Positions 8,210 to 16,956 of a stretch of DNA of 64,000 nucleotides are shown one piece after another; position 1 is the stretch's first letter, and each line of letters begins with the position of its first letter. Below the pieces are notes generated by a model. It was not told where the DNA came from. It worked only from the letters and a program-made list of their open reading frames with translations, and made no database searches. Origin of the DNA: CAVVWJ01 sp965652025 (GTDB lineage: Bacteria > Gemmatimonadota > Gemmatimonadetes > Gemmatimonadales > GWC2-71-9). The translations under genes and the position numbers were made by a program. The stretch covers positions 1 through 64,000 of the forward strand of contig CBFGTM010000004.1 of assembly GCA_965652025.1 (NCBI GenBank), given 5' to 3'.

Positions 8210-8834
8210 GAAGCCGCTGGACTCTGTTGAGCCGGCCAGCCAGTTCCGCCCTCACCCGTGGCACGGCCTCGAAATCGGGCCCGACCCGCCGGGTCTCCTA
8301 TGGGCGTTTATCGAAATCACTCCCTTCGATCTCATCAAATATGAAGTCGACAAGCATTCTGGATACCTCCGGGTCGATCGTCCGCAACGTGGCTCATCGC
8401 AGCCGCCTGCGCTGTACGGCTTCATCCCGCGCACGTATTGTGGGGAGAGAGTTCAGCGACTCTCACCCAAATCCATGAAGGGGGACGGGGATCCGCTGGA
8501 TATCTGTGTGCTCTCAGAGCGGCCCATCGCGCGAAGTGAGATCCTGGTTCGCGCCAAAGTTGTCGGCGGCCTGCAGATGGTGGACGGACAAGAGGCGGAC
8601 GACAAAGTCATCGCGGTGCTCGACAACGACTACATCTACGGCGCGGCCCAGGACACCAAGGACTTGCCCGCAGTGTTGGTGGAGAGGCTTCGCCATTACT
8701 TCGAGACCTACAAACTCGTCCCCGACCGTCCTGCCTCAGTGACGATCGAGCGAGTGTACGGCCGAGCGCACGGGCTGAAGGTCGTCGAAGCAGCAATCGC
8801 GGACTATGCCCACCATTTCCGCGGTGCGGGCTAA
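8202..8834 (+). CDS. ppa: Inorganic pyrophosphatase, family I
   Basis: Hydrolyses pyrophosphate in the cytoplasm. The family signature DGDPLDICVL with the metal-binding Asp residues is present, as are the N-terminal EITPFDLIKYE and YGFIPRTYCGE regions. I chose the ATG that overlaps the last codons of iadA (MVKKPLDS) over an upstream ATG because it fits translational coupling and the usual N-terminus. About 210 residues, a little longer than the common 175-residue enzymes because of a C-terminal extension. Pyrophosphate removal would help drive ATP-to-AMP ligases; any special link to iadA is speculation. Confidence 0.93.
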   Translation: MVKKPLDSVEPASQFRPHPWHGLEIGPDPPGLLWAFIEITPFDLIKYEVDKHSGYLRVDRPQRGSSQPPALYGFIPRTYCGERVQRLSPKSMKGDGDPLDICVLSERPIARSEILVRAKVVGGLQMVDGQEADDKVIAVLDNDYIYGAAQDTKDLPAVLVERLRHYFETYKLVPDRPASVTIERVYGRAHGLKVVEAAIADYAHHFRGAG

Positions 8835-8865
8835 CAAACGCATGCAGCTGACGAGAGGGGTTTAC

Positions 8866-9282
8866 ATGAAACTCGACATCTATCTCAACTACAACGGGAA
8901 CTGCGAACGGGCCTTCCGCTTCTACCAGGAGCATCTCGGGGGCAACATCACGATGATGATGACTCACGGTGAGAACCCCGAGCCAAACAACAACATACCG
9001 GCCAACTGGAAGGACAAGATCCTGCACGCGCGGATCGAGATCGGTGAGACCGCCCTCATGGGCGCCGACATCCCCGGGGCCGAGCCGATGCGCAGCGCCT
9101 ATCTGTCCCTTCGAGTCGACAGCGCTGAGCAAGCGGAACGCCTCTATGCTCTGCTGGGCGACGGCGGTCAAATCTTCATGAAGATGGAGGAGACCTTCTT
9201 CGCGTCGCGCTTCGGAATGCTCCGCGACCGCTTCGGCACGTCGTGGATGCTACTTCACGAACGGCAGACTGCAAACGCCTAG
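8866..9282 (+). CDS. PhnB-like VOC/glyoxalase-superfamily protein
   Basis: A 138-residue protein of the PhnB group of the vicinal-oxygen-chelate superfamily. It shows the typical LNYNGNCERAFRFYQEHLGG start, the MMTHGENPE region, and the C-terminal FGMLRDRFGTSWML motif. The start codon is preceded by GAGAGGGG. Members are often annotated as glyoxalase or 3-demethylubiquinone methyltransferase-like but few have a proven activity, so none is assigned. It follows ppa by 31 bp on the same strand and may be co-transcribed. Confidence 0.85.
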   Translation: MKLDIYLNYNGNCERAFRFYQEHLGGNITMMMTHGENPEPNNNIPANWKDKILHARIEIGETALMGADIPGAEPMRSAYLSLRVDSAEQAERLYALLGDGGQIFMKMEETFFASRFGMLRDRFGTSWMLLHERQTANA

Positions 9283-9327
9283 CAGGGGAGGAGCTATGCA
9301 GACGCGTTCGGCGAGAGCAGTCTCGAG

Positions 9328-11049
9328 CTAGTGTCTCATGCCGGCTCCCCGGCTTCCCGGCTTTTCTCCCGGTCCCAGCGCCCGCAGTACTCCAACCGCC
9401 CCCTTCGTTGCATCAGCGAACGCGTGGGTAACAAAGGGGTAGTCGCCCGGCTGCCGGAGCCGGAGCTCGAAGATGCTTCCACCCCCCACCGGCACGTTTA
9501 CCGTCTGCACCCCAGCCAGAGGACTGGTGTGGGAGCCATCCTGGAACACCCGCTCGAACACTCCCCCGACCACGTGAAAGGAGCTGATCCGGTTGGGGCC
9601 CGCGTTCACCACGTACAGCCGAAGCAGCTCTTCCGGCTGGACTTCCAGAGGATGGGATGCGTACTGGTCGGCCCGACCGTTGAAAACCACGTGATCCGGG
9701 GCCAGGGTGAGAAGCCGCTCCCATGCGAGGCTTCGGGCACCATCCGCGCCCGCTTTCGGCGCGAGATAGAACTCGCTTTGCACGAACACGAATTCCCGGG
9801 CTGTCGGACGAGCCCGGATGGGATCCACGACGATGGCGCCGTACATGCCGTTGGCGATGTGCATCGCCGCCGGGGCGGTGCCGCAGTGATACATGAATGC
9901 ACCGGGCACCCGGGCGACAAAGCGGTAGTGCAGTGAGTCGCCCGGCAGGACGTTGACGTAATACTTGCTCGGCGCGATTTCCGCGGCATGGAAGTCCATG
10001 CTGTGAGGGATATTTGCCCGGTTCACCAGCGTGAAATCCACTGCATCGCCCTGCCGCACGCGCAATGCCGGGCCAGGTACGGACCCACCGAAAGTCCAGG
10101 CGGCATAGCGCACGCCAGGCGCGATGGTGACCGGGGAGTGGACCATTTCCAGCCGGATGCGATGCACCCGCGTGGTTCTTGCCGGCGGCAGGTGCGCTTC
10201 CACCGGTGCGGGCTCGGCCTGAGGCCCACCGATTGCCGCTTCCCCATGCGACACGTCCGCAGGCGGCACCGTGTCGGGTTCTTCCGCTGTACTCATCGTT
10301 GGCGTCCGGTCCTGAGACCGGGTCGAATCCTCTCGGCTGACTTGATCCGAGCCAGCTGATGGAGAAGAGGGACGACATGAAACCAGGAGGATCATAGTCC
10401 CGAGTATTGCCGTCACTGTTCTGGGCAGGTGTCCTCCAACATGCCCCATAGCCCGCAACCGGCTGAGGGCCAGCAGCCCTACCCAAAGCAGGTAGGCGCC
10501 GATGTTGATCCGTTCAGCGAACCCGAGCCATGGTGTGGGCTGCCCTCTTGCCAGCCGGGTAGCCTCGAAGCTGGTCCATGCACCGGTGATGAGGAGTACA
10601 ACCATGGTTGCAATGGAGTAGCGCTGCCAGGCTCTTCCATAGAGACCAGCCCCTAGGCTCACAGCCGCCAGGATGAAGAGGACGAGAACGCCGGTGAGAA
10701 CGATGTGCGGGAGGTCGTCGGAAATCCCTCCCGCTCCCCGGACGTTCATGGCCGGGGTCATGATTCCGACAGCCCCGATTCCCACCAGCAACGCACCAAT
10801 GGCGCGCAGGGCGCCCTGCCGATGGGAGGAGGCCCAGACTCCCACTCCGAAGAGGATCAGCAGGACACTGTAAATCAGGAACAGGGGGTGGACCAGAGTC
10901 TTCGTCGGCGCGCCGATGGCCCCCAGCTCGCTGATGGCCTGAGAGGTGTAGCTGTGGTAGGCTCCATATCGGATGGCCGCGAGCGAATCAATTCCGACGT
11001 AGAGCAGCGACGAGAGGACACCGCAGGCGAGCAGGATTCTTATCAGCAT
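9328..11049 (-). CDS. Fusion of a DUF998 membrane domain with a NirK-like two-domain copper oxidase
   Basis: About 573 residues. Residues 1-200 are a polytopic DUF998-type domain (six or so helices). Near residue 225 a hydrophobic stretch ends in LLVSC, a lipobox, followed by a low-complexity linker. The C-terminal ~270 residues are two cupredoxin domains with every NirK metal residue: type 1 copper His349, Cys389, His397, Met402; type 2 copper His354, His388, His542; and the catalytic pair Asp352 and His492. It is a candidate copper nitrite reductase or related oxidase facing the periplasm. A second start (ATG at 10449) would give a stand-alone lipoprotein, so two overlapping products are possible. 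The ATG at 11049 is chosen because the flavodoxin stub stops just upstream; a GTG at 11100 is the alternative. Last gene of an MDR-flavodoxin stub-MCO operon. Confidence 0.85.
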   Translation of the reverse strand: MLIRILLACGVLSSLLYVGIDSLAAIRYGAYHSYTSQAISELGAIGAPTKTLVHPLFLIYSVLLILFGVGVWASSHRQGALRAIGALLVGIGAVGIMTPAMNVRGAGGISDDLPHIVLTGVLVLFILAAVSLGAGLYGRAWQRYSIATMVVLLITGAWTSFEATRLARGQPTPWLGFAERINIGAYLLWVGLLALSRLRAMGHVGGHLPRTVTAILGTMILLVSCRPSSPSAGSDQVSREDSTRSQDRTPTMSTAEEPDTVPPADVSHGEAAIGGPQAEPAPVEAHLPPARTTRVHRIRLEMVHSPVTIAPGVRYAAWTFGGSVPGPALRVRQGDAVDFTLVNRANIPHSMDFHAAEIAPSKYYVNVLPGDSLHYRFVARVPGAFMYHCGTAPAAMHIANGMYGAIVVDPIRARPTAREFVFVQSEFYLAPKAGADGARSLAWERLLTLAPDHVVFNGRADQYASHPLEVQPEELLRLYVVNAGPNRISSFHVVGGVFERVFQDGSHTSPLAGVQTVNVPVGGGSIFELRLRQPGDYPFVTHAFADATKGAVGVLRALGPGEKPGSRGAGMRH

Positions 11050-11054
11050 AGAGA

Positions 11055-11159
11055 TCAACCGGTTGAAAAGCCGTACTCCCGAACTACCCGGGCGAGGCAC
11101 TCCGAGACTTTGCCGGTGTGACCCTCAGTGGTGCCGTAGGCGATCACAATACCGGTCAT
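11055..11159 (-). pseudogene. Flavodoxin N-terminal stub (34 codons)
   Basis: A short frame that reads MTGIVIAYGTTEGHTGKV and then about sixteen more residues before a TGA. The start matches the FMN-phosphate loop of flavodoxins (IVYGTTEGxT) and its following helix; nothing of the rest of a flavodoxin fold is present. Its ATG overlaps the TGA of the upstream MDR gene (ATGA), and its stop lies six bases before the ATG of the DUF998 fusion. I read it as the remnant of a full flavodoxin gene truncated by a deletion, still coupled in the operon. It could instead act only as a coupling leader. Confidence 0.65.
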
Positions 11160-12304
11160 GCCAGAGAGCCCTCCTGTCGATTCGCAGCGCGGCTGCTTTC
11201 ACTACTAGCAGAAATTTGCTGACTCTCCGTGAAGAAAGAATGAAATAGGTTCGAAGCTTCTGCCAGGTCGGGAACGAGCACGATCTTGCCGGTCACGCTT
11301 CCCTTCCCCAGCAGCTCGTGCGCATCTCTTGCCCCGGCAAGAGGCAATCGCCGGGCGATGAGCGGCTGGATCCTTTTCTGCTCGAGGAGCTCAAACAAGG
11401 TCATCAAATCTTGTCGAAACAAGGCCGGTTTCAGCCGTTTGAGCCACTGGATGCTGTAGGGGACCACCCGTTTCCGGCCCGGGAGAATCCAGCCTCCGGC
11501 GATGTATAAGCCAAAGATGGCGATTGCACGAAAGCGATGACGACCCCCCGAACGACCCGAAGCCAATCGCCCGTCCCGGAGCGAGCCCGTAAGACCATAG
11601 GCTACGACTGTTCCGCCAGGACGGAGGGCCTTGCGGGAGCGCCAGATGTGGCTGCCACCGATGCTGTCAAAGACGACGTCTACGCCCGGGCTGGTGAGGC
11701 GGTGAATTTCTTGGACGAAGTCCTGCTGCTGGTAATCGATCGGGATCCCACCCAGGGCGTAAACGGCCGAAGTGCTTGGCGATGAACAGGTGCCATACAG
11801 CTCCAGCCCGGCGAGACGTCCAAGCTGCAATAATGCCGAGCCGACCCCGCCTGCTGCGCCGTGAATCAAGATTCGCTGGCCCGGCCTGGCCTTGGCGGAA
11901 CGATGCAGCATCTGGTACGCCGTGACGTAGTTCAACACGAGACTCACCGCCTCGGCGGGATCTACCCCGGATGGTACCGGAACCAGTTCCCGTTGTGGCA
12001 AGCAGACGAACTCCGCGTAGCCTCCGCGGATCGGCAGCGCGGCCACTACCTGGCCGGGTGCGATTCCAGACACATCGCCACCGAGCCGATCTACTACCCC
12101 AACAAGATCCCATCCCGGCGTGAAGGGCAGCGGGGGCGTCTCGGGATGAATGCCTTCACGCATCATCAGGTCGGGCAAAGAGACACCTGCGGCGAGGACT
12201 CTCACCCGCACTTCACCAGGCTTCGGCTCGGGGCACTCTTCTTCAACCGTTCGAAGGGCCTCCGGGCCACCGTAGTGGGTGACCAAGACTCGGGTATATC
12301 TCAC
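11156..12304 (-). CDS. Medium-chain dehydrogenase/reductase, quinone oxidoreductase-like
   Basis: A 382-residue MDR-family NAD(P)H-dependent oxidoreductase. It starts with the family GGPEALRTVE motif; the nucleotide-binding fold shows HGAAGGVGSALLQLG near residues 148-162. The Cys residues of zinc alcohol dehydrogenases are absent, so it belongs with the zinc-free quinone oxidoreductases. The tail after about residue 345 is Ser-rich and longer than usual. First gene of a minus-strand operon leading to the flavodoxin stub and the copper oxidase, and divergent from the histidine kinase. The substrate is not predictable. Confidence 0.87.
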   Translation of the reverse strand: MRYTRVLVTHYGGPEALRTVEEECPEPKPGEVRVRVLAAGVSLPDLMMREGIHPETPPLPFTPGWDLVGVVDRLGGDVSGIAPGQVVAALPIRGGYAEFVCLPQRELVPVPSGVDPAEAVSLVLNYVTAYQMLHRSAKARPGQRILIHGAAGGVGSALLQLGRLAGLELYGTCSSPSTSAVYALGGIPIDYQQQDFVQEIHRLTSPGVDVVFDSIGGSHIWRSRKALRPGGTVVAYGLTGSLRDGRLASGRSGGRHRFRAIAIFGLYIAGGWILPGRKRVVPYSIQWLKRLKPALFRQDLMTLFELLEQKRIQPLIARRLPLAGARDAHELLGKGSVTGKIVLVPDLAEASNLFHSFFTESQQISASSESSRAANRQEGSLA

Positions 12305-12418
12305 GAACTGAATCCCTCCTCAGCGATACCATGGCACGATCACCATGAAAAAACGATGAACTAGCTGCGAAGCTTCCGGAGGCTTTCGGGGTATGGCTGG
12401 TGACCTGTAGCTTTGGAT

Positions 12419-13693
12419 ATGCCCGAAACATTCACGGCACGCCCCCAGCCAGGCAGCGAGCGTCTGGAACGGCTCGTTGCAGCGGCTTCGTCCTTGATCA
12501 CCGAGGTGTCGCTGGAGGGCGTGCTTCAGCGGGTAGTCGCCATAGCAGCTGAGGTAATCGGCGCCCACTACGCTGCTATCGGGGTCCTCGGGCCTGACGG
12601 CCGGCTGGTCGAGAGCTTCATCACCCACGGAATCGACCCCGAGCTCCGGGCTAAGATCGGGCCTCCGCCGAGAGGTCACGGCATTCTTGGCTTGGTAATT
12701 CGCGAGGCCCGCCCCGTCCGGCTGCCCGACCTGACCCGCCACCCTGATTCGTACGGCTTTCCGCCCCACCATCCTCCGATGCATTCGTTCCTCGGTGTCC
12801 CCATCGTCGGCAAGCGGGGCGTGTTCGGGAATCTTTATCTGACGGAGAGAATGGGCGGTGAGCTCTTCACTGAGGAGGATGAGCACATAGCGGTTCTCCT
12901 GGCGGCGAACACGGCGGCGGCGGTTGAGAACGCGCGCTTACACGAAGAGAGCGCCCGGCTGCTGGACGAGGTGCAGCAGCTCCATCGGGCGCGGGAGCGG
13001 TTCTTCGCGATGGTCAATCACGAGCTGCGGAATGCGTTGGCCGCGGTCCATGGCTGGTCCGAGATCATGGTCCGGAAGAAGGACCCCGCAACAGTCCCCA
13101 AGGCTGCCTTCGAGGTGCTCGACTCGGCACAACAGGCAGTCGGCCTGATCAACGACCTGCTGGATCTGAGCCGGCTGGATGAGGACCGCCTCAAGCCGGT
13201 GATTCGGGCCACCGATCCCGCATCCATGGCGCGGCGCGCCCTATCCCGGGTGACGCCGGCGGCAGAAGCCAAGCGAGTCCTGCTCCAGATGGAGGTGGAG
13301 CCCAACCTGCCGAGCTGTGAGACCGATGCCGCCAGGGTGGAGCAGATCCTGATCAACCTCCTGGGGAACGCGATTCGCCACACGCCGGACGGGAGCACCG
13401 TGCAGGTCTACGTGACGGCTCGCCTGCCCTGGGTGTTGTACACCGTCCAAGATGCCGGGGGTGGAATCCCGAAGAGCGATCTGGAGCAGATCTTCGATAT
13501 CTACGTGACAAAAGCGGCGGGTGAGAGTCGGGGAGTTGGCTTGGGACTTCCGCTCTCGCGCCGCCTTGCCCGATTACTCGGCGGGGAACTCAGGGCCATC
13601 GCCGGAGACGGGAAGGGAGGCTGCTTTGTCCTCGAGCTGCCGGCTTCCCCGGAGCGTGAGGAAAGCTTCATCAGGGCTTCCGCCAGGACTTAA
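12419..13693 (+). CDS. GAF-domain histidine kinase (soluble)
   Basis: A 424-residue sensor kinase without membrane helices. A GAF domain spans about residues 15-165 (LITEVSLEGVLQRVV to AANTAAAVENARL). A short coiled coil leads to the HisKA segment MVNHELRNALAAVHGW with the phospho-accepting His201, and an ATPase domain with NLLGNAIRHT (N box), DAGGGIP (G1) and GVGLGLPLSRRLA (G2). No copper-binding or heme-type motif is obvious in the GAF domain, so the signal is unknown. The ATG two codons after an in-frame TTG is used as start; no strong ribosome site is seen. It is followed 23 bp later by its likely partner regulator and then by the Tat multicopper oxidase. Confidence 0.92.
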   Translation: MPETFTARPQPGSERLERLVAAASSLITEVSLEGVLQRVVAIAAEVIGAHYAAIGVLGPDGRLVESFITHGIDPELRAKIGPPPRGHGILGLVIREARPVRLPDLTRHPDSYGFPPHHPPMHSFLGVPIVGKRGVFGNLYLTERMGGELFTEEDEHIAVLLAANTAAAVENARLHEESARLLDEVQQLHRARERFFAMVNHELRNALAAVHGWSEIMVRKKDPATVPKAAFEVLDSAQQAVGLINDLLDLSRLDEDRLKPVIRATDPASMARRALSRVTPAAEAKRVLLQMEVEPNLPSCETDAARVEQILINLLGNAIRHTPDGSTVQVYVTARLPWVLYTVQDAGGGIPKSDLEQIFDIYVTKAAGESRGVGLGLPLSRRLARLLGGELRAIAGDGKGGCFVLELPASPEREESFIRASART

Positions 13694-13716
13694 CTACAAC
13701 CCGCCAGATTTCGCGT

Positions 13717-14391
13717 ATGAAGATCCTCGTGGTAGAAGACGACCGGAAAGTCGCCGGATTCATCGAGCAGGGGCTGAAGGAGGAAGGACACGTCGTGGAT
13801 GTGGCCCCGGATGGCCAGGAGGCCACTCTGCTGGCCCACGTGTACGACTACGACGTCATCCTGCTGGACGTCGTGCTGCCCAAGAAGAACGGCTTCCAGG
13901 TGGCCAACGAGCTGCGGCGGGAAGGGCGGACCACGCCGATCCTCATGCTGACCTCACGGGATGCCAAGGAAGACGTGGTGCGCGGTCTCGACGCCGGGGC
14001 GGATGATTACCTGGCCAAGCCCTTCCAGTTCGACGAGCTGCTGGCCCGGATTCGAGCCCTCCATCGTCGTGGCGGAGCCGAGCGACTGGACGTGCTCCGC
14101 TATCCGCCGATAGCGCTCGACCGGCTTCGGCACGTGGCCACCATCAATGACAAGCGGTTGGATCTGACCCCGAAGGAGTTCCAGCTGCTGGAGTATTTCC
14201 TCCTTCATCCCGAGGAAGTCGTTCGTCGGACCACGCTGCTGGAGAAGGTGTGGGACATGCACTTCGACCCCGAGAGCAACGTGGTGGATGTCCATGTTGG
14301 CAACCTGCGCCGGAAGCTGAGCGAGGCCGCGAACGAGCAGTTGCTGACCACGGTACGGGGCGTGGGGTTCACCCTAAAGCAACCTTCATAA
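13717..14391 (+). CDS. OmpR-family response regulator
   Basis: Receiver domain with acidic pocket EDD near residues 7-9, phospho-acceptor Asp51 (ILLDVVLP), conserved Thr/Ser in MLTSRD and Lys in LAKPFQ. A winged-helix DNA-binding domain occupies residues 130-224 (LTPKEFQLLEYFLLHPEEVVRR, VDVHVGNLRRKL, TVRGVGFTL). Sequence style is that of the CusR/CopR subgroup, which regulates copper genes in other bacteria; the neighbouring copper oxidases fit this, but it remains an inference. Partner of the histidine kinase directly upstream. Confidence 0.93.
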   Translation: MKILVVEDDRKVAGFIEQGLKEEGHVVDVAPDGQEATLLAHVYDYDVILLDVVLPKKNGFQVANELRREGRTTPILMLTSRDAKEDVVRGLDAGADDYLAKPFQFDELLARIRALHRRGGAERLDVLRYPPIALDRLRHVATINDKRLDLTPKEFQLLEYFLLHPEEVVRRTTLLEKVWDMHFDPESNVVDVHVGNLRRKLSEAANEQLLTTVRGVGFTLKQPS

Positions 14392-14468
14392 TCCCTCCAC
14401 TCGGACTTCACGAGCCGGCGACTAGACTGCACCCGTCGCCCGATGAACTCATCCACTCGTGAGGAGCC

Positions 14469-15545
14469 GTGTCCGAGACCACGAAAGCTGTTCCCATCAC
14501 CGCCCGCCGCGACTTCCTCCGGAAAGGAGCCGCTGCGGCCCTCGTGCTTCCCGCGATGGTGTCCAATCTGGCCTCGTGTGCCGACACTGAAGCAGCCAGG
14601 GCACCGGACGCGGCGAATCGACCGGACCCACTGCCTCCGGCTGATCCCGCCACGGCCGCGCGCGCCAAGGCCGATGCGATGGATGCGATGCATGAGAAAG
14701 GGGTGAAGGCCTTTCCCGCAAAGACCGAAGGCAAGGGCAACCAGCCGTTCCAGCCCCGGATTGAGAGGGGCGTGAAGGTGTACGACCTGACCTGTGAGGA
14801 GATCCAGTGGGAGGTCGAGCAGGGGCGGAAAGTGAAAGCCTGGGCCTATAACGGTCAGGTTCCGGGGCCCCAGATCCGCGTTCGCCAAGGCGACCGGGTT
14901 CGGGTGAACTTGACCAACAAGCTACCGGAATCGACGGCGATTCACTTCCACGGCCTCGAGTTACCGAACGACCAGGATGGTGTCCCCTTCATCACCCAGC
15001 CGCCGGTCAAACCCGGGGCGTCTTACACCTACGAGTTCACCGTGACGAACGCAGGCTCTCATATGTACCACTCGCACCATAACGCTGCGGTGCAGGTAGG
15101 GCTCGGGCTATTAGGCGCGTTTATCGTGGAGCCCAGGCGGCCGATCGCGTCCCATCGCGCGGATGTGGACTACGTCATGGTGCTCAATGACGGCTCCCAC
15201 GGGTACACCCTCAACGGAAAAGGGTTCCCGGCGACCGAGCCGATCGTCTGTCAGCAAGGTCAAACCGTGCGCATCCGCTTCATGAACGAAGGCATGATGA
15301 TTCATCCGATGCATCTGCACGGGATGCACATGACCGTGATCGCGAAGGACGGCTGGGATCAGCCGGCACCCTTCAAGTGCGATACCCTGAACGTGGCTCC
15401 CGGCGAACGGTGGGACGTGTTGGTGAAAGCGACCAATCCCGGCACCTGGGCCTTTCACTGTCACATCCTGCCCCATGCAGAATCGGAGCACGGGATGTTC
15501 GGCATGGTCACCGCGCTGGTAGTGCGGAAGCAAGGGGTAGCTTGA
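14469..15545 (+). CDS. Two-domain multicopper oxidase with a Tat signal
   Basis: A 358-residue laccase-like oxidase. The N-terminus has a twin-arginine motif (RRDFLRKG, residues 13-20) followed by a hydrophobic stretch ending LASC, so it may be a Tat-exported lipoprotein. All four copper motifs are visible: HFH (159-161), HSH (201-203), HPMHLH (279-284) and HCHILPH with Met343. Having all four ligand clusters in a protein of this size matches two-domain laccases, which work as trimers. The GTG start has GAGGAG just upstream. It is the third gene after the histidine kinase and response regulator, so the two-component system probably controls it. The oxidised substrate (Cu(I), phenolics or other) is not known. 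Confidence 0.92.
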   Translation: MSETTKAVPITARRDFLRKGAAAALVLPAMVSNLASCADTEAARAPDAANRPDPLPPADPATAARAKADAMDAMHEKGVKAFPAKTEGKGNQPFQPRIERGVKVYDLTCEEIQWEVEQGRKVKAWAYNGQVPGPQIRVRQGDRVRVNLTNKLPESTAIHFHGLELPNDQDGVPFITQPPVKPGASYTYEFTVTNAGSHMYHSHHNAAVQVGLGLLGAFIVEPRRPIASHRADVDYVMVLNDGSHGYTLNGKGFPATEPIVCQQGQTVRIRFMNEGMMIHPMHLHGMHMTVIAKDGWDQPAPFKCDTLNVAPGERWDVLVKATNPGTWAFHCHILPHAESEHGMFGMVTALVVRKQGVA

Positions 15546-15754
15546 TGCTGACGACCACTCGGAGCCTGCGCGCCCTCCCCCAGACCCTTCCTTAATTCGG
15601 CGGTCAGCTCGCACCTACCGAAGCACCCTTGATTCCGCGCTCGCTACTACGAACGCATGGCGTATGTTCCATGCATGGGTTCGGCTCGCGATGTCCCTCG
15701 GGCCGCCGGACGGGCCGACGGTCCCTTTCCCTCCGCACGAAGGTAGGGGGCAAC

Positions 15755-15946
15755 ATGAGCAATTTGGTGAAGGCACTCATCGGTCTGGCCGTGCTGGCGT
15801 TCGTGCTCGCGGTGCTGACTCACTTCGCCGGTCCAATCATGAACACAGAGGCTGAAGCCTACTCCAGGGCCAGTGGAAATCTGGCGTTGCTCGCGATTGC
15901 TTTGGTGGTCACGTTCGGGAGCAGAGCCGGCGCTGGGCGGTTATAG
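15755..15946 (+). CDS. Small hydrophobic membrane protein (63 aa)
   Basis: Starts at an ATG preceded by AGGTAGGGGG. Two predicted membrane helices (about residues 6-25 and 37-54) joined by a short polar segment with NTEAEAYSRA. No family recognised. Longer versions of the frame are not supported by a ribosome site. It follows the multicopper oxidase by 209 bp in which I see nothing else. Confidence 0.6.
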   Translation: MSNLVKALIGLAVLAFVLAVLTHFAGPIMNTEAEAYSRASGNLALLAIALVVTFGSRAGAGRL

Positions 15947-16059
15947 CGTCCGCCTCCGTGCGGGCGGCGCTCCCGCCCTGATGACCGGAGACTGGAGAAT
16001 ATCGGGGCCGGCGAGACCCGGATCCTGGGGAACGTAGTGTACTCTGGAGGCATGAGAAC

Positions 16060-16341
16060 ATGAGCGAGCCCGTTTTCCTCGTTGCACTTGCGATCGCCGG
16101 TACCACGATCGTGCTGGTTGCCGGAGCTATAGCCGGGGCCCTACGCGGGCGGGGGTCCTCGCGATCCGAGGTATCCCAGCTCAGTGAACAAGTGAAGGAC
16201 CACGCCGCAGCACTGGAGGACATCCAGAACAGCCTGGCCAGCCAGTCATCTCAGTTGGCAGAGCTCCAGGAACGGCTGGACTTTGCCGAGCGCCTGCTGG
16301 CCCAAAGTCGAGATCGCACCGCATTGAAATCAGAAAACTAG
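16060..16341 (+). CDS. Small protein with one membrane helix and a coiled coil
   Basis: A 93-residue protein: a membrane helix at residues 6-28, then a basic patch (RGRGSSR) and a heptad-patterned coiled coil to about residue 86 (VSQLSEQVKDH, LAELQERLDFAERLL). The layout resembles PspB of the phage-shock response, but the match is only in architecture and the helix signature at the end (ERLDFAERLL). GGAGG sits nine bases before the start. Likely a membrane-associated oligomer; no function assigned. Confidence 0.65.
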   Translation: MSEPVFLVALAIAGTTIVLVAGAIAGALRGRGSSRSEVSQLSEQVKDHAAALEDIQNSLASQSSQLAELQERLDFAERLLAQSRDRTALKSEN

Positions 16342-16376
16342 GATGATGGAGGGGAACGACGAGTCGGACCCAGGCT

Positions 16377-16859
16377 TTGTGGCTAGTCCCAATCCTCACG
16401 GCGGTGCATAACACGGAAGAAGCGATCTTCTTCCCCCGCTACTTGCCTCTGGTTTTGGAGCGCTTGCCTGACGCCTGGCGCGCCATTCTCGGACCGATCA
16501 CGCTGGGTCAGGTGTGGGCCGCACTGCTCGGTGTCACCCTGATCCCCTTCCTGCTCGCCGCATGGGCAACGCTCCGGCCGGAACGGGCCGAACCCATCTG
16601 GCTCCTACTGCTGGTCCAAACGACGCTGCTCTTGAACGTGCTCTGGCATGTGGGCGCTGCGATCGTTCTGTTCGAAGGGTATGCACCCGGACTGGCCACG
16701 GCGGTGCTCCTGAACCTGCCGTTCTCGGTCTACTTGCTCCGGCGGGCAGCGAAAGAGAACTGGGTGAGTAAACGAGCGCGGTGGGCTCTGCTCCCGTCCG
16801 CGTTCCTGGTCCATGGCCCGGGGATCTCGGGGCTCCTGCTGCTGACGGAGCGGCTCTGA
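16377..16859 (+). CDS. HXXEE-motif membrane protein
   Basis: A 160-residue polytopic protein with four or five hydrophobic helices. The motif HNTEE (His11, Glu14, Glu15) at the start of the first helix is the hallmark of the HXXEE family of uncharacterised membrane proteins, which may bind a metal. The start is a TTG at the position expected from the family; no in-frame ATG exists nearby, so the start is uncertain. It precedes cphB by about 100 bp. Confidence 0.7.
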   Translation: MWLVPILTAVHNTEEAIFFPRYLPLVLERLPDAWRAILGPITLGQVWAALLGVTLIPFLLAAWATLRPERAEPIWLLLLVQTTLLLNVLWHVGAAIVLFEGYAPGLATAVLLNLPFSVYLLRRAAKENWVSKRARWALLPSAFLVHGPGISGLLLLTERL

Positions 16860-16956
16860 TACTGCATTCCGTTACGAGCCGAGAAGAGTATGGTAGGTAT
16901 ATGTTTGGCAGCGCTGAGCCGAGGCTGATGGGTCCCAGTTCTGCGAAAGGAGGGTT

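Noticed and set aside
8831..8855. Possible dispersed repeat ahead of the PhnB-like gene (TAACAAACGCATGCAGCTGAC)
   Set aside because: It recalls a short intergenic repeat seen in other environmental genomes, but only one copy is visible in this window, so I cannot support it.
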